15,409 nucleotides of DNA from Ruminococcus sp. (GTDB taxonomy: Bacteria; Bacillota; Clostridia; Oscillospirales; Ruminococcaceae), in the NCBI GenBank assembly GCA_017544125.1, contig JAFYET010000271.1, forward strand, positions 1-15,409, given 5' to 3'. Below are positions 6,700-14,243 of the stretch, in pieces. The notes under the pieces are model-generated. The model was not told where the DNA came from and did no database searches. It saw only the letters and a program-made list of their open reading frames with translations. The first letter of the stretch is position 1, and each line of letters opens with the position of its first letter. The position numbers and the translations under genes were made by a program.

Positions 6700-7482
6700 A
6701 TGAGAAGAAATAATGATAAAGAGCGCACTCCTCACGAAACACCTGAGGAGCGGGGGCTGATAGTCGGGCGCAATCCGGTTATTGAAGCCCTTAAGGCTGA
6801 TAAGCTGATAGACCTTATATTTGTAAACCCCGAGGCTGAGGGCTCTGTCAAACTGATAATCAAGCTCGCAAGAGATAAGAATATACCCATAAAACAGGTG
6901 AGCGAGCAGAAGCTGTCAAATATGTGTGACGGTATGTCACACCAGGGTGTTATAGCTATGGGGGCTTGCGCTGAGTATAAGACCCCCGAGGAGCTGCTTG
7001 ATATCGCAAGAGAGAAAGGGGAAGACCCTTTCCTGATAATCTGCGATGAGATAGAAGACCCCCACAACCTTGGCGCTATAATCAGAACTGCCGAGACAGC
7101 AGGCGCTCATGGCGTTATAATTCCCAAAAGGCGCAGCGCTTCCCTTAACCAGACGGTTTTCAAGACCTCTGCCGGGGCTGCAAGCTGGCTGCCTGTGGCA
7201 AGAGTTGCAAATATAGCGCAGACTATTGATATGCTCAAGAAAAACGGCGTTTGGATATACGGCACAGACGGTAGTGGTACAAATTACACCGATGAACGCC
7301 TTGACGGGGCGATAGCCCTTGTTATCGGCTCAGAGGGTTACGGCATGAGCAGACTTTCAAGAGAAAAATGCGACGGGCTGCTTTCCTTACCTATGAAGGG
7401 CAAGATAACCTCGCTCAATGCCTCTGTTGCAGCGGGTATATTTATGTATGAAGTTGTAAGACAGCGTGCTTTGAAAAAATAA
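6700..7482 (+). CDS. rlmB: 23S rRNA 2'-O-methyltransferase, RlmB/TrmH (SpoU) family
   Basis: A 260-aa SPOUT methyltransferase that should transfer a methyl group from SAM to a ribose 2'-OH in 23S rRNA (Gm2251 for RlmB). The N-terminal substrate-binding domain (about 18-95) begins with GLIVGRNPVIEAL and includes SHQGVIA. The SPOUT core shows motif 1 DPHNLGAIIRTAE (120-132) with the catalytic Arg, motif 2 ALVIGSEGYGMSR (206-218), and motif 3 LPMKGKITSLNASVAAGI (230-247), which forms the SAM-binding knot. Length fits RlmB. AGGAG stands six bases before the ATG. The next gene starts 30 nt downstream without a terminator, so they form one unit. An exact target other than Gm2251 cannot be excluded from sequence. 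Confidence 0.93.
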   Translation: MRRNNDKERTPHETPEERGLIVGRNPVIEALKADKLIDLIFVNPEAEGSVKLIIKLARDKNIPIKQVSEQKLSNMCDGMSHQGVIAMGACAEYKTPEELLDIAREKGEDPFLIICDEIEDPHNLGAIIRTAETAGAHGVIIPKRRSASLNQTVFKTSAGAASWLPVARVANIAQTIDMLKKNGVWIYGTDGSGTNYTDERLDGAIALVIGSEGYGMSRLSREKCDGLLSLPMKGKITSLNASVAAGIFMYEVVRQRALKK

Positions 7483-7512
7483 AGCCCTGCCTTTAAAGGA
7501 GTGACATGAAAA

Positions 7513-9708
7513 GTGGCGGATAAGTTTTCCGTAGAGGATATAATCGAGGAATACGGCTCGAAGCAGACCGAAACATCTGATGAGATTCAGGAAAATGCCT
7601 CCGAGCAGATTTCCGATGAAAAGACAGAAAACGCTTCGGTGGACAACCCTGAAGAGCCTGTCGGTGATAAGCTAAAGGCAGTACGTGTTCTCGGCGAACC
7701 TGAACAGGAGCGTGCTGAGATAGATGATATCAGCTTTGGGGCTGAAAGTGCTTCGGTAAACGAGGCTGAGCCCCCGCAGGAGGAAGTAAGTGAGCCGGCT
7801 GCTGAAAAGCAGCTTACCGAAAAAGAGGCTAAAGAGGCTCTTAAGCGTGAAAGACGGGAAAAGGTCGAGAGCTTTGTGCTAAAGACTGATGACGGTGCTA
7901 AGTATATCGATGACGATCAGGAGCCTGTGCCGGAGGACGATATAAGCGATGATGAGAGCCCCGTTTCCATTGAGTATGAGAGCTTTGAGGATACCCCGAG
8001 GATAAAATCTCACATCAATACACTTAAGGATAATCTTAATCTGCGTATGGGTGTTACGGCAGTATGCGGTGCGGTAAGCTTGTTTATCACAATGGCTAAC
8101 GACCTCGGCTGGAAAATGGTGCAGGTATTTGATAAAAACCTCAGCCCGTCAGCTTATACATTCACGAATACTCTTATGGGGCTTATTGCTGTATTTGTGG
8201 GTTATACCGTTGTTGTATCGGGTATCAAGAACCTTATCGACAGAAAGCCTGATTGTGATACAGTTGCTTCTCTTGGGATAGTTATCTCGATCATACTCGG
8301 CGTGGCAACGCTTTTCTCACCCGATATAGCAAGGCAAAGCTACTATAATATTTACATATGCTCGGGAATACTTGGGCTTATGTTCAATACCCTCGGTAAG
8401 ATAATCATTGCCAAGCGCACGGCTGATAATTTCAGCTTTGTTTCGGGTGATTTTGAAAAGTATGCTGTTTGTACGATAAAGAATAAGGAGGCTTCGGAAA
8501 AGCTTGCCGATTCACCTTCGCCGAATGTGGTCTGCGCCAGGAAAACTGATTTTGTTAGCGGCTTTATGAAAAACTCCTACAGCTCCGATATCGCAGATAC
8601 CACAGCTAAGAAGATATCGCCTATAATGCTCATAGCGGCGGTGCTCATTGGTGCTGTAACATTCCTGCTTGATAAGAACGGCAGCAATACCACTGAAAAG
8701 GTGCTGATAGCTTTAGCGGCTTTCTCGGGTACGGTGTGCATATGCTCATCTCTTTCGATAATGCTTGCGGTCAATCTCCCGCTGCTTCGTGCATCACAGA
8801 AAGCCAATAAGAATAAGGCTGTTATATTAGGCTATGACGCAGCACAGAAGCTCGCAGATACCGATTGCATCGTGACAGATGCTTCAAAGCTCTTCCCCAA
8901 GGGGACGGTTGACCTTGTAAATCTAAAGATAACAAGCCGCACTTCTATCGAGGAATGCATACTTATGGCGGCAAGCATCTCATTTGCGGCAGGCAGTATA
9001 TTGCAGCCTACATTCTACCGTATGATAAAGGGCAAGACGGAAATGCTCTACCCTGTTGACAGCTTTATGATAGAAGACGGGCAGGGTATATGCGGCTGGA
9101 TACAGAATAAGCGTGTGCTTCTCGGCACAAGGGAGCTTATGACAAACCACTCTATCGAGGGGCTTCCGACACTTGCCAAGGAGGCTGAGTTTGCCGGGAA
9201 GGATCAGGTGATATACCTCTCTATCTCGGGTATAGTTTCAACCCTTTTTGTAGTAAGGGTACAGGCGGATGAGCAGATAAGGCTGGCACTTAGAAGGCTT
9301 GAATATGAAAACGTGCATATATCTGTAAGCACTGTTGACGGCTTCCTTAACGGGTCGTTTATCTGCAATCTTTTCGATGTTGACAAGGCTATGGTCTATA
9401 TGATACCTCACAGATACCGTAAGATAGCAGAAGCTAAAACAGGCTATAAGAGCAAGCTGGAGGCAGGATGTATGACCTCGGGCAAGCTCACTTCCTTAGC
9501 CGAGCTTGTTATAACCGCCCGCAACCTCCGTTCTGCGGCAGCAAACGGAATGATCTTCCAGTATGCGACAGCTGTGATGGGTGCTTTGCTGACGGTGGGA
9601 ATGCTCATATTCGGCGGCATAGGTGAGCTTTCAGCAACGGTCGTTTGTATCTATCAGCTGATAATGCTGCTCATAACTGTTGGCTATCAGCATTTCAGAA
9701 ATATCTGA
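7513..9708 (+). CDS. P1B-type ATPase-like membrane protein lacking catalytic motifs (pseudo-ATPase)
   Basis: A 731-aa membrane protein. Residues 1-165 are acidic, low-complexity and probably disordered, after a short KFSVEDIIEEYG opening. The rest follows the eight-helix plan of metal-transporting P1B ATPases: TM at about 176-197, 217-238, 249-269 and 277-300; a 67-residue loop where the actuator domain belongs, without TGE; TM 368-386 and 395-424; a cytoplasmic region 425-678; and TM 680-701 and 705-725. The CPC of helix 6 appears as CIC (409-411). The phosphorylation motif DKTGT is DASKL (D456 kept), TGD is replaced by TVDG, and the GDGxNDAPAL hinge segment is missing. An N-domain-like stretch GQGICGWIQNKRVLLGTREL survives (523-542). 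Pumping is therefore unlikely; a regulatory or scaffold role is a guess. GTG start: the only in-frame choice after AAGGAG. An overlapping 5-codon ATG frame (7506-7523) lies at that start. Confidence 0.8.
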   Translation: MADKFSVEDIIEEYGSKQTETSDEIQENASEQISDEKTENASVDNPEEPVGDKLKAVRVLGEPEQERAEIDDISFGAESASVNEAEPPQEEVSEPAAEKQLTEKEAKEALKRERREKVESFVLKTDDGAKYIDDDQEPVPEDDISDDESPVSIEYESFEDTPRIKSHINTLKDNLNLRMGVTAVCGAVSLFITMANDLGWKMVQVFDKNLSPSAYTFTNTLMGLIAVFVGYTVVVSGIKNLIDRKPDCDTVASLGIVISIILGVATLFSPDIARQSYYNIYICSGILGLMFNTLGKIIIAKRTADNFSFVSGDFEKYAVCTIKNKEASEKLADSPSPNVVCARKTDFVSGFMKNSYSSDIADTTAKKISPIMLIAAVLIGAVTFLLDKNGSNTTEKVLIALAAFSGTVCICSSLSIMLAVNLPLLRASQKANKNKAVILGYDAAQKLADTDCIVTDASKLFPKGTVDLVNLKITSRTSIEECILMAASISFAAGSILQPTFYRMIKGKTEMLYPVDSFMIEDGQGICGWIQNKRVLLGTRELMTNHSIEGLPTLAKEAEFAGKDQVIYLSISGIVSTLFVVRVQADEQIRLALRRLEYENVHISVSTVDGFLNGSFICNLFDVDKAMVYMIPHRYRKIAEAKTGYKSKLEAGCMTSGKLTSLAELVITARNLRSAAANGMIFQYATAVMGALLTVGMLIFGGIGELSATVVCIYQLIMLLITVGYQHFRNI

Positions 9709-9713
9709 AAACA

Positions 9714-9760
9714 AAAACACATATTTGTGTCCATTATCGCACAAATATGTGTTTTCTTTT
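9714..9760. terminator. Strong bidirectional terminator
   Basis: A perfect 16-bp stem: 9714-9729 pairs with 9740-9755 around a 10-nt loop. It is followed by CTTTTTATTTT on the plus strand and by a T-rich run on the minus strand. It serves the rlmB unit and the convergent cytidylyltransferase gene. Confidence 0.95.
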
Positions 9761-10458
9761 TATTTTCTGTAAGCGAGTGCCTTTGCAGCGGTCAGGTCGC
9801 TTATGGTGGTTATCTTGATATTGGTGTAATCACCTTCGACAATGTGTATTTTGCCGCCTGTCAGAGTTATCACCGAGCAGGTGTCGGTTATCATTGCCCG
9901 CTTTTGCTCATCTAAGCCCTCATATGCGCTTATCAGCCCGTCAAGCATAAATGTCTGTGGGGTCTGGGCATTATACAGCGTTTTTCTGTTGGGTACACTG
10001 TCAACTGTCGCCCCGTCTGCCGATATAGCTATTGTATCGGTGGCTGCAACATAAGTTCCTGCAAAGCCGTGTTCACGGCAGGCGGTTATGTTATTTTTGA
10101 TGATATCGGTCGTGACAAAAGGACGCACGCCGTCGTGGGTGATGAAGATATGCCCCTTGTCGCCGTACTGCTCTTTTATTCTGTAGGCACAGCCGAGTAT
10201 GGTCTCGTTGCGGTCCTTTCCACCGTCTATGACCTCTGTCTTATCATAGGCATCTGTCTGCTCTTTGATAATATCTCTGAGATACTGCGCCCAATCCTTG
10301 TGGCAGCCGATATATATGCGGTCTATCTCATCTACCTTCAGGAATTGTTCAAGCGTGTATATGATTATGGGCTTGCCGTTTATCTTGGCAAACTGCTTGG
10401 GTATGTCGAGCCCCATTCGGCTTCCCGTTCCACCCGCAGCTATACAGGCAAATATCAT
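9760..10458 (-). CDS. IspD/TarI-family cytidylyltransferase
   Basis: A 232-aa CTP-dependent nucleotidyltransferase making either CDP-methylerythritol (IspD, isoprenoid MEP pathway) or CDP-ribitol (TarI, wall teichoic acid). It shows the CTP loop AAGGTGSRMG (7-16), PKQF with K21, GGKDRNETI (79-87), THDGVRPF with D109 (107-114), YNAQTPQTF (162-170) and NIKITTISDL (213-222). DRNETI, THDGVRPF and GKPIIIYTLEQF look closer to TarI than to classical IspD, but no teichoic acid or other MEP genes are nearby to settle it. The ATG at 10458 is chosen: AGGCGGTGAG directly precedes it, whereas the ATG 11 codons upstream has no SD. It has its own consensus promoter and is probably monocistronic. Confidence 0.88.
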   Translation of the reverse strand: MIFACIAAGGTGSRMGLDIPKQFAKINGKPIIIYTLEQFLKVDEIDRIYIGCHKDWAQYLRDIIKEQTDAYDKTEVIDGGKDRNETILGCAYRIKEQYGDKGHIFITHDGVRPFVTTDIIKNNITACREHGFAGTYVAATDTIAISADGATVDSVPNRKTLYNAQTPQTFMLDGLISAYEGLDEQKRAMITDTCSVITLTGGKIHIVEGDYTNIKITTISDLTAAKALAYRK

Positions 10459-10492
10459 TCTCTCACCGCCTTTTTGATGTTTTCTTATCAAT

Positions 10493-10521
10493 ATTATAAA
10501 TCTATTTGCCTATCTTGTCAA
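10493..10521 (-). promoter_or_regulatory. Consensus promoter of the IspD/TarI gene
   Basis: Minus strand: TTGACA (10521-10516), 17-nt spacer, TATAAT (10498-10493); both boxes are perfect matches. Confidence 0.9.
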
Positions 10522-10536
10522 GTGAGTTTTTTTACA

Positions 10537-10575
10537 AAAGAAAAATGCGGCACACCCATGCAGGTATGCCGCATT
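10537..10575 (-). terminator. Terminator after the small two-TM protein gene
   Basis: On the minus strand, AATGCGGCA (10575-10567) pairs with TGCCGCATT (10552-10544), with an inner ACC/GGT pairing, and is followed by TTTCTTTT. It lies between the stop at 10607 and the promoter of the next gene. Confidence 0.85.
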
Positions 10576-10606
10576 ATATGCCTTAAAAAATTACCGCTCC
10601 GCCTAT

Positions 10607-11035
10607 TCAGTAAATGCTACCTCGCTTTCTGACTATTGATACGATGATACCTATTATCAGCAGCAGACCGCCTGCTGCGCCCGCGCCGTAAAAGGCTATG
10701 ACCATTACTTTGTCGGTCGACTCATCAAGCGGGCAGTATACCTTATTGGGCGTGCCCGGGAGGATATAGCCCTTGTATTCCTCTCCGACATAGGATTTAG
10801 CGTTTCTTGTGACCTCTGCGGTGACTGTTTCGCCATTGTCGTTTATGTAAGCGCCCGTAACTGTCTGCTTGCCCTTGCGCCCCGATTTTATTTCGATAGT
10901 CACACAGTCTACTTCAATGCCGTCCTTTTGGTATTTTTCTGTGGTGTTTTTGTGGCTGTAAACAAGAAATGCCGAGATCAGCACCAGTATCACACCCACA
11001 ACGATAAATGCGGTAGGGTTTACCTTACTCTTCAT
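10607..11035 (-). CDS. Small membrane protein with two TM helices, DUF3592-like
   Basis: A 142-aa protein with a short cytoplasmic start, TM helix 9-27, an 80-residue extracytoplasmic domain and TM helix 111-134 ending in RKR. The domain has a pattern resembling DUF3592 proteins: a beta-rich section with TVTGAYINDNGETVTAEV (58-75), then LPGTPNKVYCPLDESTDKV (92-110), like the GTPVKVYYDPKDP motif of that family. Function is unknown for the family. AGGAGG precedes the ATG at an ordinary distance, and it has its own promoter and terminator. Family assignment is from pattern only. Confidence 0.75.
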   Translation of the reverse strand: MKSKVNPTAFIVVGVILVLISAFLVYSHKNTTEKYQKDGIEVDCVTIEIKSGRKGKQTVTGAYINDNGETVTAEVTRNAKSYVGEEYKGYILPGTPNKVYCPLDESTDKVMVIAFYGAGAAGGLLLIIGIIVSIVRKRGSIY

Positions 11036-11065
11036 AAAAATGCCTCCTGTAAATTGCTAATAAGC

Positions 11066-11094
11066 ATTATACCTCAGGCGTGATCGTTTTTCAA
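11066..11094 (-). promoter_or_regulatory. Promoter of the small two-TM protein gene
   Basis: Minus strand: TTGAAA (11094-11089), 17-nt spacer, TATAAT (11071-11066). No terminator was seen between the kinase gene and this promoter, so read-through from the kinase operon is possible. Confidence 0.8.
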
Positions 11095-11118
11095 TAGCCG
11101 TTTCATATTTGGTATGGT

Positions 11119-12357
11119 TTAGTTCCTGTTTGGTATTTTTAACAGAATATCTGCCACAAACAGCCCGTCACGCTCATAATGATCAAGCGATCCGTCATAT
11201 TTTTCGCATATCTGCCTGACAGAGCGTGTGCCAAGCCCGTGAGAGAGCTTATCGCCCTTTGTGGTCATAAGCTTTGGGTTGCTTTCCAACACCGAGCTGT
11301 CTATGCGGTTTGAAACGATAATGCTGAGATACCCGCGCTTTACCCCTGCTGTAAGCTCTATCTGCGGGCTTTGGGCGTGCCTGCTCGCATCAAGGGCGTT
11401 GTCAAGCAGGTTGCCGAGCAGTGCGGTCAGGTCAAACACATCAATGCCCGTCTGCTCGGGGAAAGTAAGATTGCATCTGAATGCTATGCCGCTGTCATTA
11501 GCTGAGGCTATCTTATAGTTTATCAGCCCGTCAAGCTCGGGCACGCCAGTTGATACAAAGCTTGTATCTGCACTCAGGCTCTCGTTCATCCTGCTGATGT
11601 ATTCAAGTGCCTGATCGGGCTCGTTATTCTGTATCAGGTGACCGAGCACTATCAGATGGTTTTTCATATCGTGGCGCACATAGCGCAGCTTGCTTTGTGA
11701 GATATTCATTATTTCAAGCTGGTCACGGTAGGTCTTGTTTGTGTTTTCAATATTTCTGAGAGTAATTTGTAGTCTCATTCTGTCAATGAGCTTATCGTAG
11801 GTATATATCATAAGAAGGTCTATGATAAGCAGAGATGCCGCTATGAACAGCCCCTTTATATCAATATCGGGACCTATCATTACAGCTATGACTATCGTTG
11901 TGAAAATGCTGAGTATCGGCAGGAAAGCTTCTGTCGATATGCCGATACCGCTCTCATCCTTGACAAAAAGTGCGCGGAAAACAAATGCAAGACCGAGAAA
12001 GGCTATGCTTTGTAGCGTGTTTGAGGTGACAAGTATAGAGCTGCCTGCGATAACATATATTATCCAGTCGATCATCATACCGACTGCGGCAAGGGCGAGT
12101 GTGAGAAAGACCATAGTTCTCAGCGGTCGGCGGTACTGGAGCATGATAATGAGCATCGGCACAAGGTTGCTTAACAGGTTTAGCAGCATATTGTCGGTAA
12201 AAATATATACCGAGCAGTTTACGGCGTAATATGCAGCATAGGTGAGCTTTTCGGTGAGAGGAGAGAGCCTGCTCTCGCCAAGCGCAGCCTTAAAAAGCAT
12301 AAACACCGCATACAGATGAACGGCGTTTGATATAAGATAAAGTATCGTCTCGGTCAT
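11119..12357 (-). CDS. AgrC-like sensor histidine kinase (GHKL ATPase)
   Basis: A 412-aa membrane kinase. About the first 190 residues form six or seven hydrophobic helices, the layout of peptide-sensing AgrC/ComD kinases. A coiled linker (191-222) leads to the phosphoacceptor motif RYVRHDMKNHL with H229. The ATPase part has the N box LLGNLLDNALDA (313-324) and a G-box HGLGTRSVRQICEKYDG (373-389), and the typical F and D boxes are weak, as usual in this HPK10 group. GAGGGTGAGC precedes the ATG. It lies 33 nt downstream of the LytTR regulator gene in the same direction and should phosphorylate that regulator. No AgrB peptidase or AgrD-like peptide gene is found nearby, so the signal is unknown and may be made elsewhere. 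Confidence 0.92.
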   Translation of the reverse strand: MTETILYLISNAVHLYAVFMLFKAALGESRLSPLTEKLTYAAYYAVNCSVYIFTDNMLLNLLSNLVPMLIIMLQYRRPLRTMVFLTLALAAVGMMIDWIIYVIAGSSILVTSNTLQSIAFLGLAFVFRALFVKDESGIGISTEAFLPILSIFTTIVIAVMIGPDIDIKGLFIAASLLIIDLLMIYTYDKLIDRMRLQITLRNIENTNKTYRDQLEIMNISQSKLRYVRHDMKNHLIVLGHLIQNNEPDQALEYISRMNESLSADTSFVSTGVPELDGLINYKIASANDSGIAFRCNLTFPEQTGIDVFDLTALLGNLLDNALDASRHAQSPQIELTAGVKRGYLSIIVSNRIDSSVLESNPKLMTTKGDKLSHGLGTRSVRQICEKYDGSLDHYERDGLFVADILLKIPNRN

Positions 12358-12390
12358 TGCTCACCCTCGTTTCTATTTATAAGCGCTCAT

Positions 12391-13116
12391 TCACACGCCC
12401 CGTATCATTTGCTGATAGGCAAGCTTAAGCGCCTTTATCCTGCTTCTGCTTATGGGGATATTTAGTGTGTTGTCTGCAAGCTTTATCACGGCACTGCTTT
12501 TTTCTACCGAGTATATATGCTTAAGATTTACCAGATAGCCCGAATGTACCCTGAAAAAGCCGAAGTTAGCATATTCTTTTTCAAGCCTTGAAAGAGAGCC
12601 TGTGAAAGTAAAGGTGTTTTTGCGGCAGTCAGTCATAGTGATAGTGTGACCGTGAGATTCAAAAAACGCTATGTCATTTATCGCTATCCTCAGCTGCCCG
12701 TCAAGGTTATGAAGAACAGTCTCTCTGTGGTCATCGGTGTATTTTTTAATGAGCCTTTGCACAGTGCTGCCGAGCCGCTCATCAAGCTCAGTCTTGCGAA
12801 GATAGCCCTGCGCATCATAATCAAAAGCCTCAAAAACATAGTTATCAAATGAGGTGACAAAAACAAGCAGAAAGCTGTGCCCGTCATTCCTGAGCTTTTT
12901 TGCAAGCTCCATACCCGTGCAGTCGGAAAGCTGAATATCAAGAAAAACTATATCAAAGGCATTCCCACTTTTGATAGCATCCAAAAGCGTATTTCCGCTT
13001 TCAAACGGGAACACCTCAAACTCCAAGCCCGACTGTGAGAACTCTTCCGTCACCTTTTTGCAGACAAGCTTCAACATATCCTGCTCATCATCAGCCACAG
13101 CTATTTTTATCACCAT
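12391..13116 (-). CDS. LytTR-family response regulator
   Basis: A 241-aa regulator. The receiver domain (1-122) has the acidic pocket D9/D10, phosphoacceptor D60 (IVFLDIQL), T88 and K108 (GYLRKTE, where most receivers have KP). The LytTR DNA-binding domain (about 132-241) includes FFESHGHTITMTD (151-163), FFRVHSGYLVNLKHI (187-201) and PISRSRIKALK (221-231). It is the AgrA/VirR-like partner of the kinase encoded next in the operon. The ATG at 13116 is chosen because AGAGGTGAAA lies before it and the receiver begins immediately; an ATG eight codons upstream has no SD. It is transcribed divergently from the DUF1648-like gene, a likely target. Confidence 0.93.
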   Translation of the reverse strand: MVIKIAVADDEQDMLKLVCKKVTEEFSQSGLEFEVFPFESGNTLLDAIKSGNAFDIVFLDIQLSDCTGMELAKKLRNDGHSFLLVFVTSFDNYVFEAFDYDAQGYLRKTELDERLGSTVQRLIKKYTDDHRETVLHNLDGQLRIAINDIAFFESHGHTITMTDCRKNTFTFTGSLSRLEKEYANFGFFRVHSGYLVNLKHIYSVEKSSAVIKLADNTLNIPISRSRIKALKLAYQQMIRGV

Positions 13117-13146
13117 TTTCACCTCTTTTTGATAGAACATACCAAA

Positions 13147-13175
13147 AGTATATCATATTCTTCTGCTTTTTTCAA
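13147..13175 (-). promoter_or_regulatory. Promoter of the response regulator-kinase operon
   Basis: Minus strand: TTGAAA (13175-13170), 17-nt spacer, TATACT (13152-13147). Confidence 0.75.
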
Positions 13176-13193
13176 GTATCGAAAGCTTTGTTT

Positions 13194-13206
13194 ATCATTC
13201 TATGAT
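13194..13206. promoter_or_regulatory. Small palindrome midway between divergent promoters
   Basis: ATCAT, TCT, ATGAT: a 5-bp inverted repeat centred at 13200, almost exactly halfway between the two -35 boxes that start at 13175 (minus) and 13223 (plus). It is a candidate operator. Short length makes chance quite possible, and it is not the direct-repeat layout usual for LytTR regulators. Confidence 0.3.
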
Positions 13207-13222
13207 TTTGTCAAGTGAGGGG

Positions 13223-13251
13223 TTGAAATAATACGCCGCTTGTGATATAAT
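13223..13251 (+). promoter_or_regulatory. Promoter of the DUF1648-like gene
   Basis: TTGAAA (13223-13228), 17-nt spacer, TATAAT (13246-13251). Transcription should begin near 13258, which decides against an ATG at 13263 as the translation start. Confidence 0.85.
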
Positions 13252-13277
13252 CTATTCAGGAAATGTGGGGTGATTAT

Positions 13278-14198
13278 TTGAGCAAAAGGTTCCTGCTTGT
13301 GCATAGAATAATAACTATCAGCGCTTTTGTAGTGCTTGCTATAGGTCTTGTAAAGTTCATCACTGTCTGGAAGGATATGCCCGAGTATATTGGTATGCAT
13401 TTTGACGGCGACGGTAATTTCGATGAGGAGGAGTCAAAGAATTTCGGCTTCTATCCTTTTATCATAGGCTTTCTTTTTACATCGCTGCTTGCATTGGCAG
13501 GGCGCTTTGTCGGAAAGATGAAAACGGGCATCAACTTTGATGAAAAGGGCGATATGCTCTTTCGCAGTGTTATACTGGCAACATTTGATATTGTCAAGAT
13601 AGGGCTGTGTATCTTTGCTCTTAACTGGTCGCACGCAGTTGAAAACCAGCAGCCAAAGAATGTAGATATTGATTATTATAATGTCTTGTCTATGCTGATA
13701 CTTGGCTTTATTGTCAGCCCGGTATTGCTCTTTATCATACGAAAGAAGTACGCCCCCAAAAACAAGGGGGAGGACAGTGATAATCACCATAAGATATCCC
13801 GTACCCTCTGCTGGTCGATAAGCTCAATTAGTGTGTTGGTATGTCTTGTGATATGGGAGCGTATTCCGAATGATAAGCCCACATCTGACCCGTTTGCAAC
13901 TATTTATTACGGCGACTTTGGTATCAGCGCACCAAAGTTTCTCTATGCGCTGCCTGTTTTGCTTTGCTTTTTGGTCACGGGAGCTGTCGGTCTTATCATT
14001 AAAAAGCTCGGCGATACAAAGGGAAGAACTTTTATCAGGTCAGCAGATGATATAAGGGTCATTCTTGTTATGATGTTTTTTATGCGCTTGCTGGTTGCTC
14101 CCGAGTTTTCTATGGGGCTGCCTTTTTACGGATCTCACATTGCTCTGTGTGCTTTGTCAGTTCTTATCAACTTTATAAAGAAAAAACGCTCAGAATAA
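13278..14198 (+). CDS. Polytopic membrane protein with DUF1648-like motif
   Basis: A 306-aa protein with about eight predicted helices (roughly 10-30, 59-78, 97-117, 136-155, 176-194, 222-242, 258-275, 284-300) and a basic C-terminus. After the first helix it has MPEYIGMHFDGDGNFDEEES (34-53), resembling the DUF1648 signature (P..IP.HF...G.P) found in SdpI-type immunity and signalling proteins. The TTG at 13278 is chosen: GGGGTGA lies 4 nt before it and fits the predicted transcript start, whereas the in-frame ATG at 13263 would be almost leaderless with no usable SD. Divergent from the LytTR/kinase operon. A bacteriocin-immunity or envelope-sensing role is inference from family and context. 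Confidence 0.75.
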   Translation: MSKRFLLVHRIITISAFVVLAIGLVKFITVWKDMPEYIGMHFDGDGNFDEEESKNFGFYPFIIGFLFTSLLALAGRFVGKMKTGINFDEKGDMLFRSVILATFDIVKIGLCIFALNWSHAVENQQPKNVDIDYYNVLSMLILGFIVSPVLLFIIRKKYAPKNKGEDSDNHHKISRTLCWSISSISVLVCLVIWERIPNDKPTSDPFATIYYGDFGISAPKFLYALPVLLCFLVTGAVGLIIKKLGDTKGRTFIRSADDIRVILVMMFFMRLLVAPEFSMGLPFYGSHIALCALSVLINFIKKKRSE

Positions 14199-14202
14199 TA
14201 AT

Positions 14203-14240
14203 AACGCCCGAAAGCCAGGTGCTTTCGGGCGTTTATGTTT
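14203..14240. terminator. Bidirectional terminator between convergent genes
   Basis: A 13-bp perfect stem: AACGCCCGAAAGC (14203-14215) pairs with GCTTTCGGGCGTT (14221-14233) around CAGGT. It is followed by TATGTTTATAT on the plus strand and ATTATTATTC on the minus strand, where the PRPP synthetase gene ends at 14244. Confidence 0.9.
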
Positions 14241-14243
14241 ATA

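Noticed and set aside
10069..10632. 187-codon plus-strand frame
   Set aside because: Antisense to the IspD/TarI gene and running through its promoter and the neighbouring terminator; composition is unlike a real protein.
12358..12390. AgrD-like peptide gene between regulator and kinase
   Set aside because: Only 33 nt are available and they hold just the SD of the kinase gene.
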